A stretch of DNA of 48,213 nucleotides from a bacterium CPR1 (GCA_021404945.1 QWHO01000004.1:1-48213); one strand, 5' to 3'. Counted from the first letter of the stretch, positions 1-8,744 are shown. Numbers and translations are program-made. Notes: a model not told the origin generated them from the letters alone.

Positions 1-651
1 CTGGGATTGGATCAGGTTCCAGCCGGCACCGGTGGGATCCCGCTCGGGGTGCATGAAGGTGAGCAGCCGCTCGCGCTGGTAATCGTGCAGGACCAGCGGC
101 CCGGCCAGCAGGCCGGCCAGGGCGATGGCGCCCAGCCAGAGGGGGCTCACGCCCTGAGCATAGAGCAGCACCAGCAACACGGCCACGATCACCAGAGCCG
201 TGCCCAGGTCGGGTTGAAGAAAGATCAATAGAATCGGCACTCCGGCCAGCAGCAGGGCTTGCGTCCAGGGGATCCGCCTCCCGGGCTCGACGGCCAGCAC
301 GCGGGCCAGGCTGTTGAGTACGGCCAGCTTGGCCACTTCGGACGGCTGGAAGGCGATCGGGCCCAACGATAACCAGCGCTGCGACCCGCGGGCCGTATGG
401 CCGGCCACGTCCACCGCGATCAAAAGGCCAACCGCAAGCAGGTAGAGCAGCCAGTGCAGCCGTCCCCAGGTCTCGTAGTCGCTCCAGGCACAGAGCACGA
501 ACAAGACCAGGCCCATCAAGGCGAACTGAAACTGCCGGCGGAACTCGCCTTCGGGGGATAGATCCTGGCCAGTAGCGCTGTAGATGGCGATCAATCCAAG
601 ACCGGTGAGCACCAGGATGACCAGAGCCAGCGGCAGATCGAGCCGTTGCAC
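1..651 (-). CDS. rodA: Rod shape-determining SEDS glycosyltransferase RodA, C-terminus off the left edge
   Basis: The protein is a peptidoglycan glycosyltransferase of the SEDS family that elongates the lateral wall with a class B PBP. Read on the minus strand, 217 residues are present: several hydrophobic membrane segments, then GSQRWLSLG and FQPSEVAKLA, then FLQPDLGTALV, then RERLLTFMHPERDPTGAGW. These are signature stretches of RodA/FtsW, and the last resembles RodA more than FtsW. The start is GTG at 651, because an in-frame TGA lies two codons upstream; an AGGAG sits about 14 bases ahead of it. The remainder of the gene lies outside the window. It is transcribed away from the deaminase gene at 790. 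Assignment to the SEDS family is sure; RodA rather than FtsW is likely. Confidence 0.9.
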   Translation of the reverse strand, partial: MQRLDLPLALVILVLTGLGLIAIYSATGQDLSPEGEFRRQFQFALMGLVLFVLCAWSDYETWGRLHWLLYLLAVGLLIAVDVAGHTARGSQRWLSLGPIAFQPSEVAKLAVLNSLARVLAVEPGRRIPWTQALLLAGVPILLIFLQPDLGTALVIVAVLLVLLYAQGVSPLWLGAIALAGLLAGPLVLHDYQRERLLTFMHPERDPTGAGWNLIQSQ

Positions 652-789
652 AGCGACTCAAGGCTCTCCTGAGGAAATCGGCATGGGCGTCAGTATACGC
701 GCAGGTTTGCGCCCGCGCAAGGCGAACTGCCTGCCAGGCGAAACGCTGAGGCGAAGCTGAGAGCCTTTGGGCAAAGGAGATTGTCGGGC

Positions 790-1905
790 ATGCGTCGTCA
801 GGGAGCCATTCCCTCCCAGATCATCGAGGAGTTTCTTGGCAACGGCAGCATCACATCCGAGCTGAGCGTGCCGGCCAAGAATCTCCAACCCGCCAGTCTC
901 GACCTTCGACTGGGCACCCGAGGGCATCGAGTGCGGGCCGCCTTTCTGCCCAAAGCCGGCGAAACCATCGAAGAGGCGCTGAGAGCCACCGCCGAGGAGA
1001 GCTTCGACCTGACCTCCAGCACCGTTCTCAAGCTCAATCACACCTACGTGCTCGAGCTGATGGAGACGTTCAGCTTGCCCGAATCGGTGCACGCCTACAC
1101 CAACAACAAGAGCTCGACGGGCCGCACCAACATCTGGGTGCGCACGCTGGTCGACCGGCTGCCCCGCTTCGACAAGATCCCCCCTGGCTACAGGGGGAAG
1201 GCCTATGTCATGATCACGCCCCGCTCCTGGCCCATCCGGGTTACCACCGGGGTGTGCCTCAACCAGGCCCGTTTCTTGATCGGCGACAACCGCCTGTCCG
1301 ATCTCGAGTTGGAAATGGCCCACCAGAAGATCGGCCTGGTTTACGACTGCGAGGGGCGCAAGCTCGAGCCCGAATTTGATAAAGGCCTGTTGCTGAGCGT
1401 CGACCTGGACCAGCCGGTGGTGGGCTATGAAGCCATCGCTTCCACGCAGGTAGTCGACCTGACCTCGCCCGAGGCCCACCCGGCCGAGGCGTTCTTCAGT
1501 CCCCTGGAGCCCAGCGGACACCAGGAGGTGCTGCTGCGCCGGGATCACTTCTATATCATGTGCACCCGCGAATTTCTTCGCGTCCCGCCCATGCACGCTG
1601 TCGAGATGGTGGCCTACGACATCCACAGCGGTGAGTTCCGCTCCCACTATGCCGGCTTTTTCGACCCCGGTTTCGGCTACGGCCAGGAGGGCGAGGTGCT
1701 GGGAACCCCCGCCGTGCTTGAGGTTGCTCCGCACGAGGATGTGCTCTTCCGTCATGGCCAACCCATCTGCAAGATGGTCTACGAGTCTCTGCTCAAGGAG
1801 CCCGACAAGATCTACGGAGTGGATATCAAGAGCCACTACATGCACCAGCGCGGTCCTCAACTGGGGCGCTACTTCACCTACCCGGCCGCCGCCCTTACCT
1901 CTTAA
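790..1905 (+). CDS. dcd: 2'-deoxycytidine 5'-triphosphate deaminase, long two-domain form
   Basis: The 371-residue protein belongs to the long dCTP deaminase family (Pfam DCD type), which converts dCTP to dUTP for thymidylate synthesis in the cytosol. Visible features are PASLDLRLG near the N-terminus, NNKSSTGR (the family's nucleotide-binding KSS/RSS motif), and a second dUTPase-like fold in the C-terminal half. It is about twice the length of E. coli Dcd, as expected for this family. I chose ATG 790 over TTG 781 because the AAAGGAGA at 773-780 gives about 10 bases of spacing to 790 and almost none to 781. It is divergent from rodA, with about 138 bases between. Downstream is a long structured intergenic region. 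Confidence 0.85.
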   Translation: MRRQGAIPSQIIEEFLGNGSITSELSVPAKNLQPASLDLRLGTRGHRVRAAFLPKAGETIEEALRATAEESFDLTSSTVLKLNHTYVLELMETFSLPESVHAYTNNKSSTGRTNIWVRTLVDRLPRFDKIPPGYRGKAYVMITPRSWPIRVTTGVCLNQARFLIGDNRLSDLELEMAHQKIGLVYDCEGRKLEPEFDKGLLLSVDLDQPVVGYEAIASTQVVDLTSPEAHPAEAFFSPLEPSGHQEVLLRRDHFYIMCTREFLRVPPMHAVEMVAYDIHSGEFRSHYAGFFDPGFGYGQEGEVLGTPAVLEVAPHEDVLFRHGQPICKMVYESLLKEPDKIYGVDIKSHYMHQRGPQLGRYFTYPAAALTS

Positions 1906-1932
1906 TGTGCTCGCACTTTGGTCTGGCACATT

Positions 1933-2064
1933 AGCACAATCTAACGAACGCGCCGGAACGCCGTTCCTGCGCGTTGTAAAGTGCAAGACCAAAGGCCTTG
2001 CACTTTAGCCTGATAAAACCTCCCCTGACACAGTTTTCCGGCGCGACTCCCAACAGATTGTGCT
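1933..2064. repeat. Nested inverted-repeat block downstream of dcd
   Basis: Three pairs of perfect arms are nested around one centre. The outer pair is AGCACAATCT at 1933-1942 against AGATTGTGCT at 2055-2064. The middle pair is CGCGCCGGAA at 1949-1958 against TTCCGGCGCG at 2036-2045. The inner pair is the 11-bp hairpin at 1977-2007. A further hairpin with GGAAC/GTTCC arms lies near 1950-1972. CTTTGGTCT at 1916-1924 can also pair with AGACCAAAG at 1986-1994, so alternative folds compete. The block lies between two convergent genes and has no coding content I recognise. It could be a MITE-like element, a bidirectional terminator or a structured RNA. Confidence 0.6.
1977..2007. terminator. Hairpin between convergent genes, possible bidirectional terminator
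   Basis: An 11-bp perfect stem (TAAAGTGCAAG / CTTGCACTTTA) encloses a 9-base loop. It sits 70 bases after the dcd stop and 145 bases after the end of the minus-strand SDR gene. The stem ends in A/T-rich bases on both sides, but there is no long U tract, so the terminator role is inferred. Confidence 0.4.
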
Positions 2065-2151
2065 GAGATTGTCTTAGAGTTTCCGCGATCTCGGGTTCTG
2101 TGGCTCGACAAAAAGGCCGGGACAGACCTTGCAGGACCACGTCTCGGCGAG

Positions 2152-3536
2152 TCAACCCGCTCCATCCGGGCGCGCTGCTTGCTCCGCAATCCTGGCGATG
2201 GCTCGAATCAGGTCGCTGAATATCCACGCGTGAATGGGGTAGAGAGCATACCAGTAGGCCACGCCCACCAGACCGCGAGGCTGAAAGATGGCGGATTGAA
2301 CCAGCGCGGAGCCTTCGCCATCGGGATGGGTTTCCCAGACCAGCCAGGCCCTCCCCGGCACCTTCATCTCGGCGCGCAGCACCAGTTGCCGGCCCGGCTC
2401 CACCCGCTCGACTCGCCAGAAATCGAGCGCCTCACCCGGCAGCAGCTCGTCCGGGTGGCGCCGACCACGGCGCAGCCCGGGTCCGCCCAGGAACTGGTCG
2501 ATCAGGCCTCGCAGCCACCAGGCCCAGCGCCAGACCAACCATCCTCGCTCGCCCCCGATGCCCGTGAAGGCTCGAAAGACCGACTCGGCCGGGGCGCGGA
2601 CCCAGAGACGTCGCACCTCGCGGATGGTGCCCTGGCGGTCCTGCAACTGGAACGTGCGCCGCCCCTGAAGGCTGGTGCTCCAACGTGTCAGCACCGTCTC
2701 TTCCTCGGTTCGCTCCAGCGCCTTCAGGCAGGCGGTCTTGTAGTCCATCGGCTGCACCTCGGGGAAGAGCTCTCGGGCCCGAGTCGTGTCCGCCACCACG
2801 TGGTGAACGACGCCTTCGATGATGGGCACAGCCAGGGAGTTGGGAATTGGAGTGACGAGTTGGACCCAGCGAGCAGGCCCCGCACCTGCGCGTAGCCCTC
2901 CAGCATCTCTCGGAAGGTCAGCTGCTCACCGCCGATGTCCACGATCCCGAGCGGCTCGCGCTCAGCCGCCCTGACCAGATAATCAAGCACAGCTCGGATA
3001 TTGATCGGCTGCACCCGATTCTTGACCCAGCGGGGGGTCAGCATGACCGGCAAACGTTCGGTCAGGTAACGCACCATCTCGAAGGAGGCCGATCCGGAGC
3101 CGATGATGGGCCCGGCCCGAAACTCGGTCACCGGTAGGTGGGCGGCCAGGATCTCCCCTACTTCAGCACGACTGCGCAAATGCTCGGAGGTCTCGGCCTG
3201 ACGGGGCAAAAGACCGCCCAGGTAGATGACCAGGGGCACGCCCTGCATTGCCTGCGCGAAGTTCACGGCGCACTGTCGGTCGGTGCTGGCAAAACGCGAT
3301 CCGTCCACCATGGAGTGCACCAGGTAGTAGGCCACCTGGATGCCGTCTCCCAGGCCGCTGTCTCGTTGGAGTGATCGCAGGTCCCCTGCGACGATCTCCA
3401 CCCTCTCGGTCCAGGGGCGATGGGACACGCGTTCGGGATCTCGGACGAGCACCCGGACTTGATGTCCCGCGTCGAGAAGCTCAGGGATAAGACGACCGCC
3501 GATGTAGCCGGTGGCTCCCGTGACCAGAACCTTCAC
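2152..3536 (-). pseudogene. NAD(P)-binding SDR/DUF2867 oxidoreductase (YbjT-like), broken by an internal deletion and frameshift
   Basis: The N-terminal part, read from GTG 3536, is an atypical short-chain dehydrogenase with the TGATGYIGG nucleotide-binding motif. The C-terminal part, ending at 2152, is a DUF2867 domain. The two lie in different frames and switch at about 2862-2885. Around the switch the protein runs EGYAQVRGLL and resumes in the other frame as RWVQLVTPIPN. Relatives normally carry roughly fifteen more residues here (a PVPVLTP-like stretch), so I infer a small deletion that also shifted the frame. Each half otherwise looks intact, so the damage is recent or a sequencing/assembly error. 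The gene lies 78 bases downstream of the MttB-family gene and may be co-transcribed with it. Such proteins are often quinone or flavin-dependent reductase partners of unknown substrate. Confidence 0.75.
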
Positions 3537-3614
3537 CTGGTTTACCCTCTCCGTGGAGCTGGAGTCTGCCTGCAGACTTTGACCCGCCTCAGCCGCCGAC
3601 CTTCCGGCTCAAGC

Positions 3615-5021
3615 TCAAGGACGCTCGCAGCCCCGAACGGCCAGCTCCTCGAGCCGGGAAGCAAGGGCATCGGGAAGGGTCTCGCAGGTCGGCTCCCTGA
3701 GCAGTCTTTCGACCTGCTCGCGGGCTCGCTCAGCTGCATCGGAGGCCCCGGAGCTCTCCCAGTCAGAGTAGGCGCGTCGCTCGATGAGCTCGGAAGCGAC
3801 CGACAACTCCTTGCGCCAGAGCTGCCGGGTGTGCGAGCTGGAAAGAAGCTCCCCGCGCTCCACCAGGACTCTGGCCAGGGAGAGGACATCCAGGCCATGG
3901 TCGGAGATGCCACGCCCCACTCGCAGGGCCAACTTGCAGGCCTCGTGATCGAGCACCAGCTTTTCGAGAGACAGGGTCATGACGTAGTCGAGCAGTCCGG
4001 GGCCCGACACCAGGCTGATACCGCTCAAGACAGCGAGGATGGCTCCCGCGGTGGACTCCATCCCGGCCTGGTAGTCGCTCAGCCGGGCATCCGACAGGGC
4101 CAGGTAGCCGTGGCTGGGCAGGTCGAGCTCGCGGGCTATCGAGGCGTTGGCCGCATTCATCAGAATACTTTCCGGAGCCGAGAAGGGTGCCGAGCCCTGC
4201 CGCATATCGAAGGCGACCGGGGCACCCCCGAAGACAACCCGTGCCCCGGGGCTGACGAATTGAGTCAGCGTCAGCCCCGCAAGGTTCTCAGCACAGTGCT
4301 GCACGAGGGTTTCTCGCAGGGTAACCGGTGAGGTCGCCCCCGTCAGGGGGGCGGCAATCAGATTGACCGGTTGCCCCGCGCTCGCGGCCTCGAGGAGAGT
4401 CTTGCAACTGAGTGCGCTCCAGCGCAAGGGGGAGCTCGGGCAGCAGTCGAGCAGCGCCAGAGGCTTCTCCACCAGGGCCTGGCGACTTCCACGCACGCTG
4501 GTGAGCATGGCCATCATGGCCGGCAGCGATGCAAGAGAGAAGACGCCGGTCACGACGGGTTTGGTCCCGTGCAGCAGGGCCAGGTAGAGTCGGTAACGGT
4601 CGCTCGCCTCGGAAACGACATCCGAGGGCACCAGTGCCGTCGATTGGGCAGCCAGGTGGGGGAGGGCCTGCGTGAGCCGGATGAGTCGGACGATGTCGGC
4701 TCGGGTGGCCTCACGGCGGTGGCGCTCGCCGGGGTCGAGCACATGCAGGGCAGCTGAGCCGGGATTGAACGAGGTGACTCCCGTGCCAAGGTCGAGAGCC
4801 AGATTTCCGGAGCGGTCGAAGAGGCTGAACTGGGACGGCACCGTTTCGAGCGCCTGACGCACCAGATCGGGTCCGATTCTGATTCGGTCCCCGGCTGCCC
4901 GCCCGCCCTTCGAGGCCAACAGCCTCGCGGTGGCCTCGTCCTCGAACAAGATGCCAACCTCGTCGAGGATTTCAAGCGCCTGCTCGATGAGGCGGGCGGG
5001 CTCGCCAATCAGGCTCAGCAC
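3615..5021 (-). CDS. MttB-family (non-pyrrolysine) methylamine/quaternary amine:corrinoid methyltransferase
   Basis: The protein is a TIM-barrel methyltransferase of the trimethylamine methyltransferase superfamily (about 468 residues). Recognisable pieces are LIEQALEILDEVGI at the N-terminus, PGSAALHVLD, and VSGPGLLDYVMTLSLEKLVLDHE near the C-terminus. The frame is open throughout with no internal TAG, so it is not the pyrrolysine-containing enzyme. Non-pyrrolysine members characterised elsewhere demethylate quaternary amines such as glycine betaine, carnitine or proline betaine and pass the methyl group to a cognate corrinoid protein. The start is uncertain: GTG 5021 overlaps the preceding stop and aligns with the usual start, and upstream in-frame codons reach 5108. 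It is the fourth gene of a tight operon with the corrinoid protein (6522-7157). The substrate cannot be read from the sequence. Confidence 0.85.
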   Translation of the reverse strand: MLSLIGEPARLIEQALEILDEVGILFEDEATARLLASKGGRAAGDRIRIGPDLVRQALETVPSQFSLFDRSGNLALDLGTGVTSFNPGSAALHVLDPGERHRREATRADIVRLIRLTQALPHLAAQSTALVPSDVVSEASDRYRLYLALLHGTKPVVTGVFSLASLPAMMAMLTSVRGSRQALVEKPLALLDCCPSSPLRWSALSCKTLLEAASAGQPVNLIAAPLTGATSPVTLRETLVQHCAENLAGLTLTQFVSPGARVVFGGAPVAFDMRQGSAPFSAPESILMNAANASIARELDLPSHGYLALSDARLSDYQAGMESTAGAILAVLSGISLVSGPGLLDYVMTLSLEKLVLDHEACKLALRVGRGISDHGLDVLSLARVLVERGELLSSSHTRQLWRKELSVASELIERRAYSDWESSGASDAAERAREQVERLLREPTCETLPDALASRLEELAVRGCERP

Positions 5022-5653
5022 CCGGACCTTCGATAACGGCAGCGCTCGAGCTGGCAGGATTGACAACCGCTGAGCCCGGCCAGGGGGCGCGCGTCGGCGC
5101 CAAGCCACATGGCAAAAGAGATCGACTTGCGCGGCACCATGAGACAGGAGGGTTGTCGGAGGCCAACCCCCAGCTCGCGATGAGGAAGCCTTGCGAAGAG
5201 CCCTTTCTGGGCGGTCAGGGGCCAGCGTCCGTAGCCCGGGCTGATGCGGCAGGAAAGGCTGGGAGCCTCGTCAGTCTCCTCATCGTCCGCGCCGGCCAGC
5301 CCCGCGCCCAGCCGGTCAGCAGCCTCTTCCACTGCCGCGTCGGCACAGGCGTCCAGGATCAGAGCCCGGGTGGGCTCTCCCTTTTTCAATGTCTCGGAAA
5401 CGACCGTCTCGAGAGCTTCTCCGATGGTCACCAGCCCGATCACGAGTGAGCGGGCTGGTTGCGGCTCAAGTCCGAGCGTCTCCGCCTCCTCGACGGGCAG
5501 TCGTCGCCAAGCGCCACGGGCCGAGATGAGCCCTCGGGCCTGAAGCACGCACTCGTCGATCAGATGAAGGACTCCAGGCCGGGGTTGGCGGCCCTGAGGA
5601 TAACCCAGGAAATGCAGCACATTTTTTGTTTTGAGTGAGATCGTAAGCTCCAT
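5015..5653 (-). CDS. Stand-alone B12-dependent methionine synthase activation-domain protein
   Basis: The protein of about 212 residues resembles the C-terminal reactivation domain of MetH, which binds S-adenosylmethionine and helps reductively remethylate cob(II)alamin. The characteristic stretch RISPGYGRWPL lies at about residues 136-146, followed by LMVPRKSISF and a cysteine motif C197-x2-C200-x4-C205 at the C-terminus, typical of free-standing versions found beside corrinoid methyltransferases. The start is ATG 5653; a GTG at 5665 that overlaps the homocysteine methyltransferase stop is an alternative. The C-terminus overlaps the start of the MttB-family gene. In this operon it is the likely repair factor for the corrinoid protein when cobalt slips to Co(II). 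The cysteine motif suggests an iron-sulfur centre, which is inference. Confidence 0.8.
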   Translation of the reverse strand: MELTISLKTKNVLHFLGYPQGRQPRPGVLHLIDECVLQARGLISARGAWRRLPVEEAETLGLEPQPARSLVIGLVTIGEALETVVSETLKKGEPTRALILDACADAAVEEAADRLGAGLAGADDEETDEAPSLSCRISPGYGRWPLTAQKGLFARLPHRELGVGLRQPSCLMVPRKSISFAMWLGADARPLAGLSGCQSCQLERCRYRRSGC

Positions 5654-5661
5654 CGGGTGGC

Positions 5662-6546
5662 TCACTTCAGGCAGCAGGCCAGGGAGGCGATGAATTCGGG
5701 AGTGGTTCCACAACATCCGCCCAGGGCGGCAAGACGGTGACCCAGGGGAGCCATGTCCTCGGCATAAGCCTGTGGGCTCTGAGCATAGTGGAGCGCCCCA
5801 TCCTGCAGCTCGGGCTGCCCGGCATTGGCCTGGAAGACGAGCCGGGCCCCTGGCAGCTTGAGGCTGTCCCCCAGCTCGCGCATCTGGTTACTGTCCAGAC
5901 CACAGTTGGCCCCCACCGCGTCGGCCCCGTCGCTCGCCAGCTGCCCAAGCGACGCCTCAGCCGCATCGCCCATCGGAGTATAAAATCCGCGCCTGGTTCG
6001 CATGAAGCAGAGCGACACGAGCACAGGCCGCTCGGATACCGAGCGGATGGCTGCCAGGGCAATTCTGGCCTCTCGCAGGTCGGTCATGGTTTCCACGTGG
6101 AACCCATCCACACCGGCCTCATCGAGCGCCTGAGCCTGCTCGCAGAAACTCGAATGAAGCGCCTGGGGGCTGGCCTGGCCCAGGGGAGGAAAAAACAGGC
6201 CGCTTGGCCCCACATCCCCGATGACGTAGCCGGCGCTCGCCCGTCGGGCGATCTCAACAGCTCGCAGATTGATCTCGCGGCAGCGTGGGCCCAGGTTGAA
6301 GTGGGCCAGTCGCAGCGGGCTGGCCCCGAAAGTGTTTGACTGCACGGCCTGGCTGCCAGCCAGGGCATAGGCTCGGTGGCATTGCTCCACGACATCGGGG
6401 CGCTCGAGGTTCCACAGATCCGGAGGGGTGCCACTGGGCAGCCCGCGTTGCATCAGCATGGTGCCCATCGCCCCGTCCAGCAGCAGGCACGGCCCTTTGC
6501 GGAGATGTTGGACGAGCGAGGTCAACGCGATTGGACCAGTCGGCAA
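5662..6546 (-). CDS. Homocysteine S-methyltransferase domain protein (MetH Hcy module / BHMT family)
   Basis: The protein of 294 residues is a single zinc-dependent homocysteine methyltransferase barrel. It has LLLDGAMGTM near the N-terminus and the three zinc cysteines in GANCG (C215) and GGCCGT (C278, C279). It corresponds to the first module of cobalamin-dependent methionine synthase and has no folate, B12 or activation module of its own. Those missing functions are encoded by its neighbours. The start is TTG 6546, with GGAGG four bases ahead; TTG 6525, which overlaps the corrinoid gene's TGA, is an alternative. Given its position between the corrinoid protein and the activation protein, it probably takes a methyl group from methyl-corrinoid protein to make methionine. 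Confidence 0.88.
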   Translation of the reverse strand: MPTGPIALTSLVQHLRKGPCLLLDGAMGTMLMQRGLPSGTPPDLWNLERPDVVEQCHRAYALAGSQAVQSNTFGASPLRLAHFNLGPRCREINLRAVEIARRASAGYVIGDVGPSGLFFPPLGQASPQALHSSFCEQAQALDEAGVDGFHVETMTDLREARIALAAIRSVSERPVLVSLCFMRTRRGFYTPMGDAAEASLGQLASDGADAVGANCGLDSNQMRELGDSLKLPGARLVFQANAGQPELQDGALHYAQSPQAYAEDMAPLGHRLAALGGCCGTTPEFIASLACCLK

Positions 6547-7157
6547 GCAACCTCCACGGCTTCGGGCGCGCTCTCGGCATAATGGGCTCCGACCTCCCGG
6601 GCCCAGCGGGCCGAGGTGGGAGCGCCTCCGATCAGCACAGCGCAGTCGAGACGAGCTTCAGCCACCGCCTCGACCAGCGCTCGCTGGGTCACCATCGTGG
6701 TGGTAAGAAGGGCCGAGGCGGCCACGATGTCAGCCCTGCCTTCGCGAGCCCGATCGATGAAGGCGCAAACGGGAACATCCACGCCCAGGTCTTCCACCTC
6801 GAATCCGTGAGCGACCAGGAGGGCACCGACCAGGCTCTTGCCAATGTCGTGCAGGTCGCCGGCGACTGTTCCGAGCACGACTTTGCCCCGAGCTTTATGC
6901 CCTCCGCTCCTGGCCAGCCGCGGTGTCAGCGCCGCCATGGCGGCTTTCATGGCTTCTGCCCCCTGCACGAGCTCGGGGAGAAAGTACTCGCCCTCTTGCC
7001 ACAAGCGACCTACCTCTCGAATTCCCGGGATGAAGCCCTGCTCCAGCGCCATGACCGGGTCGAGGCCCGGGTCTGCCGCTATCTGCTCAGCTAGATGCCG
7101 GGCCTGCTCCACGTCGCCTTCGACGATCGCTGAGCTCAGCATCCGGGTGTCCAGCAT
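6522..7157 (-). CDS. Methyltransferase corrinoid protein (MtbC/MttC/MtgC type)
   Basis: The protein of 211 residues has the two domains of methyltransferase corrinoid proteins. An N-terminal helical cap (GFIPGIREVGRLWQEGEYFLPEL at residues 41-63) is followed by a Rossmann B12-binding domain with the base-off/His-on signature D101-x-H103-x2-G106 in GDLHDIGKS. H103 would be the lower cobalt ligand. It is the first clear gene of the corrinoid operon and overlaps the homocysteine methyltransferase gene by 25 bases. In the cytosol it would shuttle methyl groups between the MttB-family enzyme and the homocysteine enzyme. ATG 7157 is used as start, but ATG 7142 is also possible because there is no strong ribosome site ahead of either. 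Confidence 0.92.
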   Translation of the reverse strand: MLDTRMLSSAIVEGDVEQARHLAEQIAADPGLDPVMALEQGFIPGIREVGRLWQEGEYFLPELVQGAEAMKAAMAALTPRLARSGGHKARGKVVLGTVAGDLHDIGKSLVGALLVAHGFEVEDLGVDVPVCAFIDRAREGRADIVAASALLTTTMVTQRALVEAVAEARLDCAVLIGGAPTSARWAREVGAHYAESAPEAVEVACRLVQSR

Positions 7158-7220
7158 GAGGCCAGGTTTGCCGCCTCGGCAGCACTTCCTTCAGGGGCTT
7201 TGCGGCCGGCCTCGAGCGAC

Positions 7221-8345
7221 CTACTCCGACTCCTCCGTTTCCCGCGTCGGGGGCACAGGGCTCGTCGCCTCCGGGGCAGGCTGAAAAATTGCCAGCAAGC
7301 AGGTCGCAAGTCGACGCACCAACCCGATGAATGTGGCCAGCCAGGCGACAAGGGCGACGTACAGGAAGCAGCGAGGGAAAATCAGCAGGAACTTCAAGTG
7401 CATGGCCTGGGCCATCTGGTAGGTCGCAACGGTGTACATCCCGAGGGGAAAGACCGCTCCCCAGTAGAGGGGGTCATAGCTCAGGGGAAAGCGCTTGACG
7501 ACGTGCCTCCAGAACATCAAAACGACAAGCATCGGGATCCACCATGTGCCGGTCGCCCAGTAGAAAATCGTGAAGCCTTCCAAGAAAGGCAGCAGCGACT
7601 GCAAGAATGGAGCTTCAGGGGTATTGATGATCAGCAAGGAGCCGCCAAGGGTGGAGATGGCCATCGCTCCCATGTTGATCCAGTAAGGGGGCGTGAGGTC
7701 ACCGGGGGAAAACTTGAAGAAGGTGTAGCGATAGAAGATCAGGGAGATCATCCAGATGTAGAGCATGCCGCCCCACAGCCACATGGACAGGGCGACGAAG
7801 TTGACGTGCAACCTGTGAGGCTGCTCGAAGTGAGCGGCTATGTAGACGCCCAGAACCGCTATCGACTGGGTGGCGACGACGGCGATGAGCCAGGCTCCGG
7901 TGATTCCCTCGGCCAGGGTTGGCTTGTCTTCTTTGATGATGAAGCCAGTGAAAATCGAGTAAGTCAGGGCGATCCAGAGCGCGATTCCCAGGAACCAGAG
8001 CGCCACTGCCGGCTCAAACCAGCGCCACATCACGACCAGTTGGCTGCCCAGAACTCCCGTTGCAGCTACGGCAGTGAGGAACCCGGGGCCGCGAACGTGG
8101 TCGATCAGGTCCCTGAAGGTCTCGCGTGGGCAGCGTACGAGGCGCAGCAAAGTCAGAAGCCACAAAATGGGGTAGGCCACAACATTGAAGAAAAAGAGCG
8201 TTACGGCGATCAGGCGCAACCCGTGGAGGTGGGCCGCGATGGAGATCACCCCGGTGGCCATGACGATGGCAAAATAGGCCGGCGACAGGTTTCTGACCCC
8301 CTGGTCCAGGGCTGCACCAAGCCGGCTCCTCGTCCCCGTCAGCAC
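7221..8345 (-). CDS. TDT-family (TehA/SLAC1-like) membrane transporter
   Basis: The 374-residue protein is almost entirely membrane helices, about ten. The family signature at the N-terminus, LSPAYFAIVMATG, is followed by repeated hydrophobic segments of about 20 residues and an acidic C-terminal tail. TDT members include the tellurite-resistance channel TehA, C4-dicarboxylate carriers, sulfite exporters and plant SLAC1 anion channels; the substrate here cannot be told. The start is GTG 8345, with an AGGG five bases upstream. The gene lies 63 bases upstream of the corrinoid protein gene on the same strand, so it may be the promoter-proximal gene of that operon, but a functional link is not demonstrated. 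Confidence 0.85.
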   Translation of the reverse strand: MLTGTRSRLGAALDQGVRNLSPAYFAIVMATGVISIAAHLHGLRLIAVTLFFFNVVAYPILWLLTLLRLVRCPRETFRDLIDHVRGPGFLTAVAATGVLGSQLVVMWRWFEPAVALWFLGIALWIALTYSIFTGFIIKEDKPTLAEGITGAWLIAVVATQSIAVLGVYIAAHFEQPHRLHVNFVALSMWLWGGMLYIWMISLIFYRYTFFKFSPGDLTPPYWINMGAMAISTLGGSLLIINTPEAPFLQSLLPFLEGFTIFYWATGTWWIPMLVVLMFWRHVVKRFPLSYDPLYWGAVFPLGMYTVATYQMAQAMHLKFLLIFPRCFLYVALVAWLATFIGLVRRLATCLLAIFQPAPEATSPVPPTRETEESE

Positions 8346-8545
8346 GGCACCCTGTCATCTGCCCAGGCGCGTCTGTCGGCGGTCCCCTCGCCGTGTACGG
8401 GCGGGCTGGTCATCAGAAAGCCTCTCAATCTGGCCCCTCAAGCTGAGCACCCTGGCCCGCCCCGCGCACTTCCAACACCCAGGCAGGGCCCGACTTATCA
8501 GCCGGAATCCCACCAGTAAGCCTGCCCACTGCGCCATTTGCGGGC

Positions 8546-8587
8546 GGTGCCTCCAGGTGCTTCGGTCCTGTAAGTTCGTTCCTACCC
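8546..8587. repeat. Imperfect direct repeat, copy 1
   Basis: This copy reads GTGCCTCCAGGTGCTTCGG followed by TCCTGTAAGTTCGTTCC. It aligns with the copy at 8706-8744 with only a few mismatches and small gaps. It lies in the intergenic region upstream of the TDT transporter, with no coding role seen. Confidence 0.5.
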
Positions 8588-8705
8588 ATTTTGATAAGAG
8601 GTGGAGAGCGTGGGGATCGGGGAGAGAAAACCCTTTGAGCACCCGAAATCTCCCAACTCCCCCATCTCTCCTGAATTCGACGGAGGAGGGGAGGATTTTA
8701 CGGAC

Positions 8706-8744
8706 GCTGCCTCAGTGCTTCGTCCTGGAAATTCGTTCCCCCCC
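8706..8744. repeat. Imperfect direct repeat, copy 2
   Basis: This copy reads CTGCCTCAGTGCTTCGTCC followed by TGGAAATTCGTTCC, in the same orientation as the copy at 8546-8587 and 160 bases away. It is directly followed by a C run and by the hairpin at 8750-8770. Confidence 0.5.

Noticed and set aside
658-1992. Long minus-strand frame opposite the dCTP deaminase
   Set aside because: It is antisense to a well-recognised gene and has no family features of its own.
3615-5021. Pyrrolysine-containing trimethylamine methyltransferase
   Set aside because: The frame has no internal TAG and no pyl genes are in the window.
8346-8700. Cobalamin riboswitch ahead of the corrinoid operon
   Set aside because: I did not find the B12 box or its surrounding conserved pairs on the minus strand.
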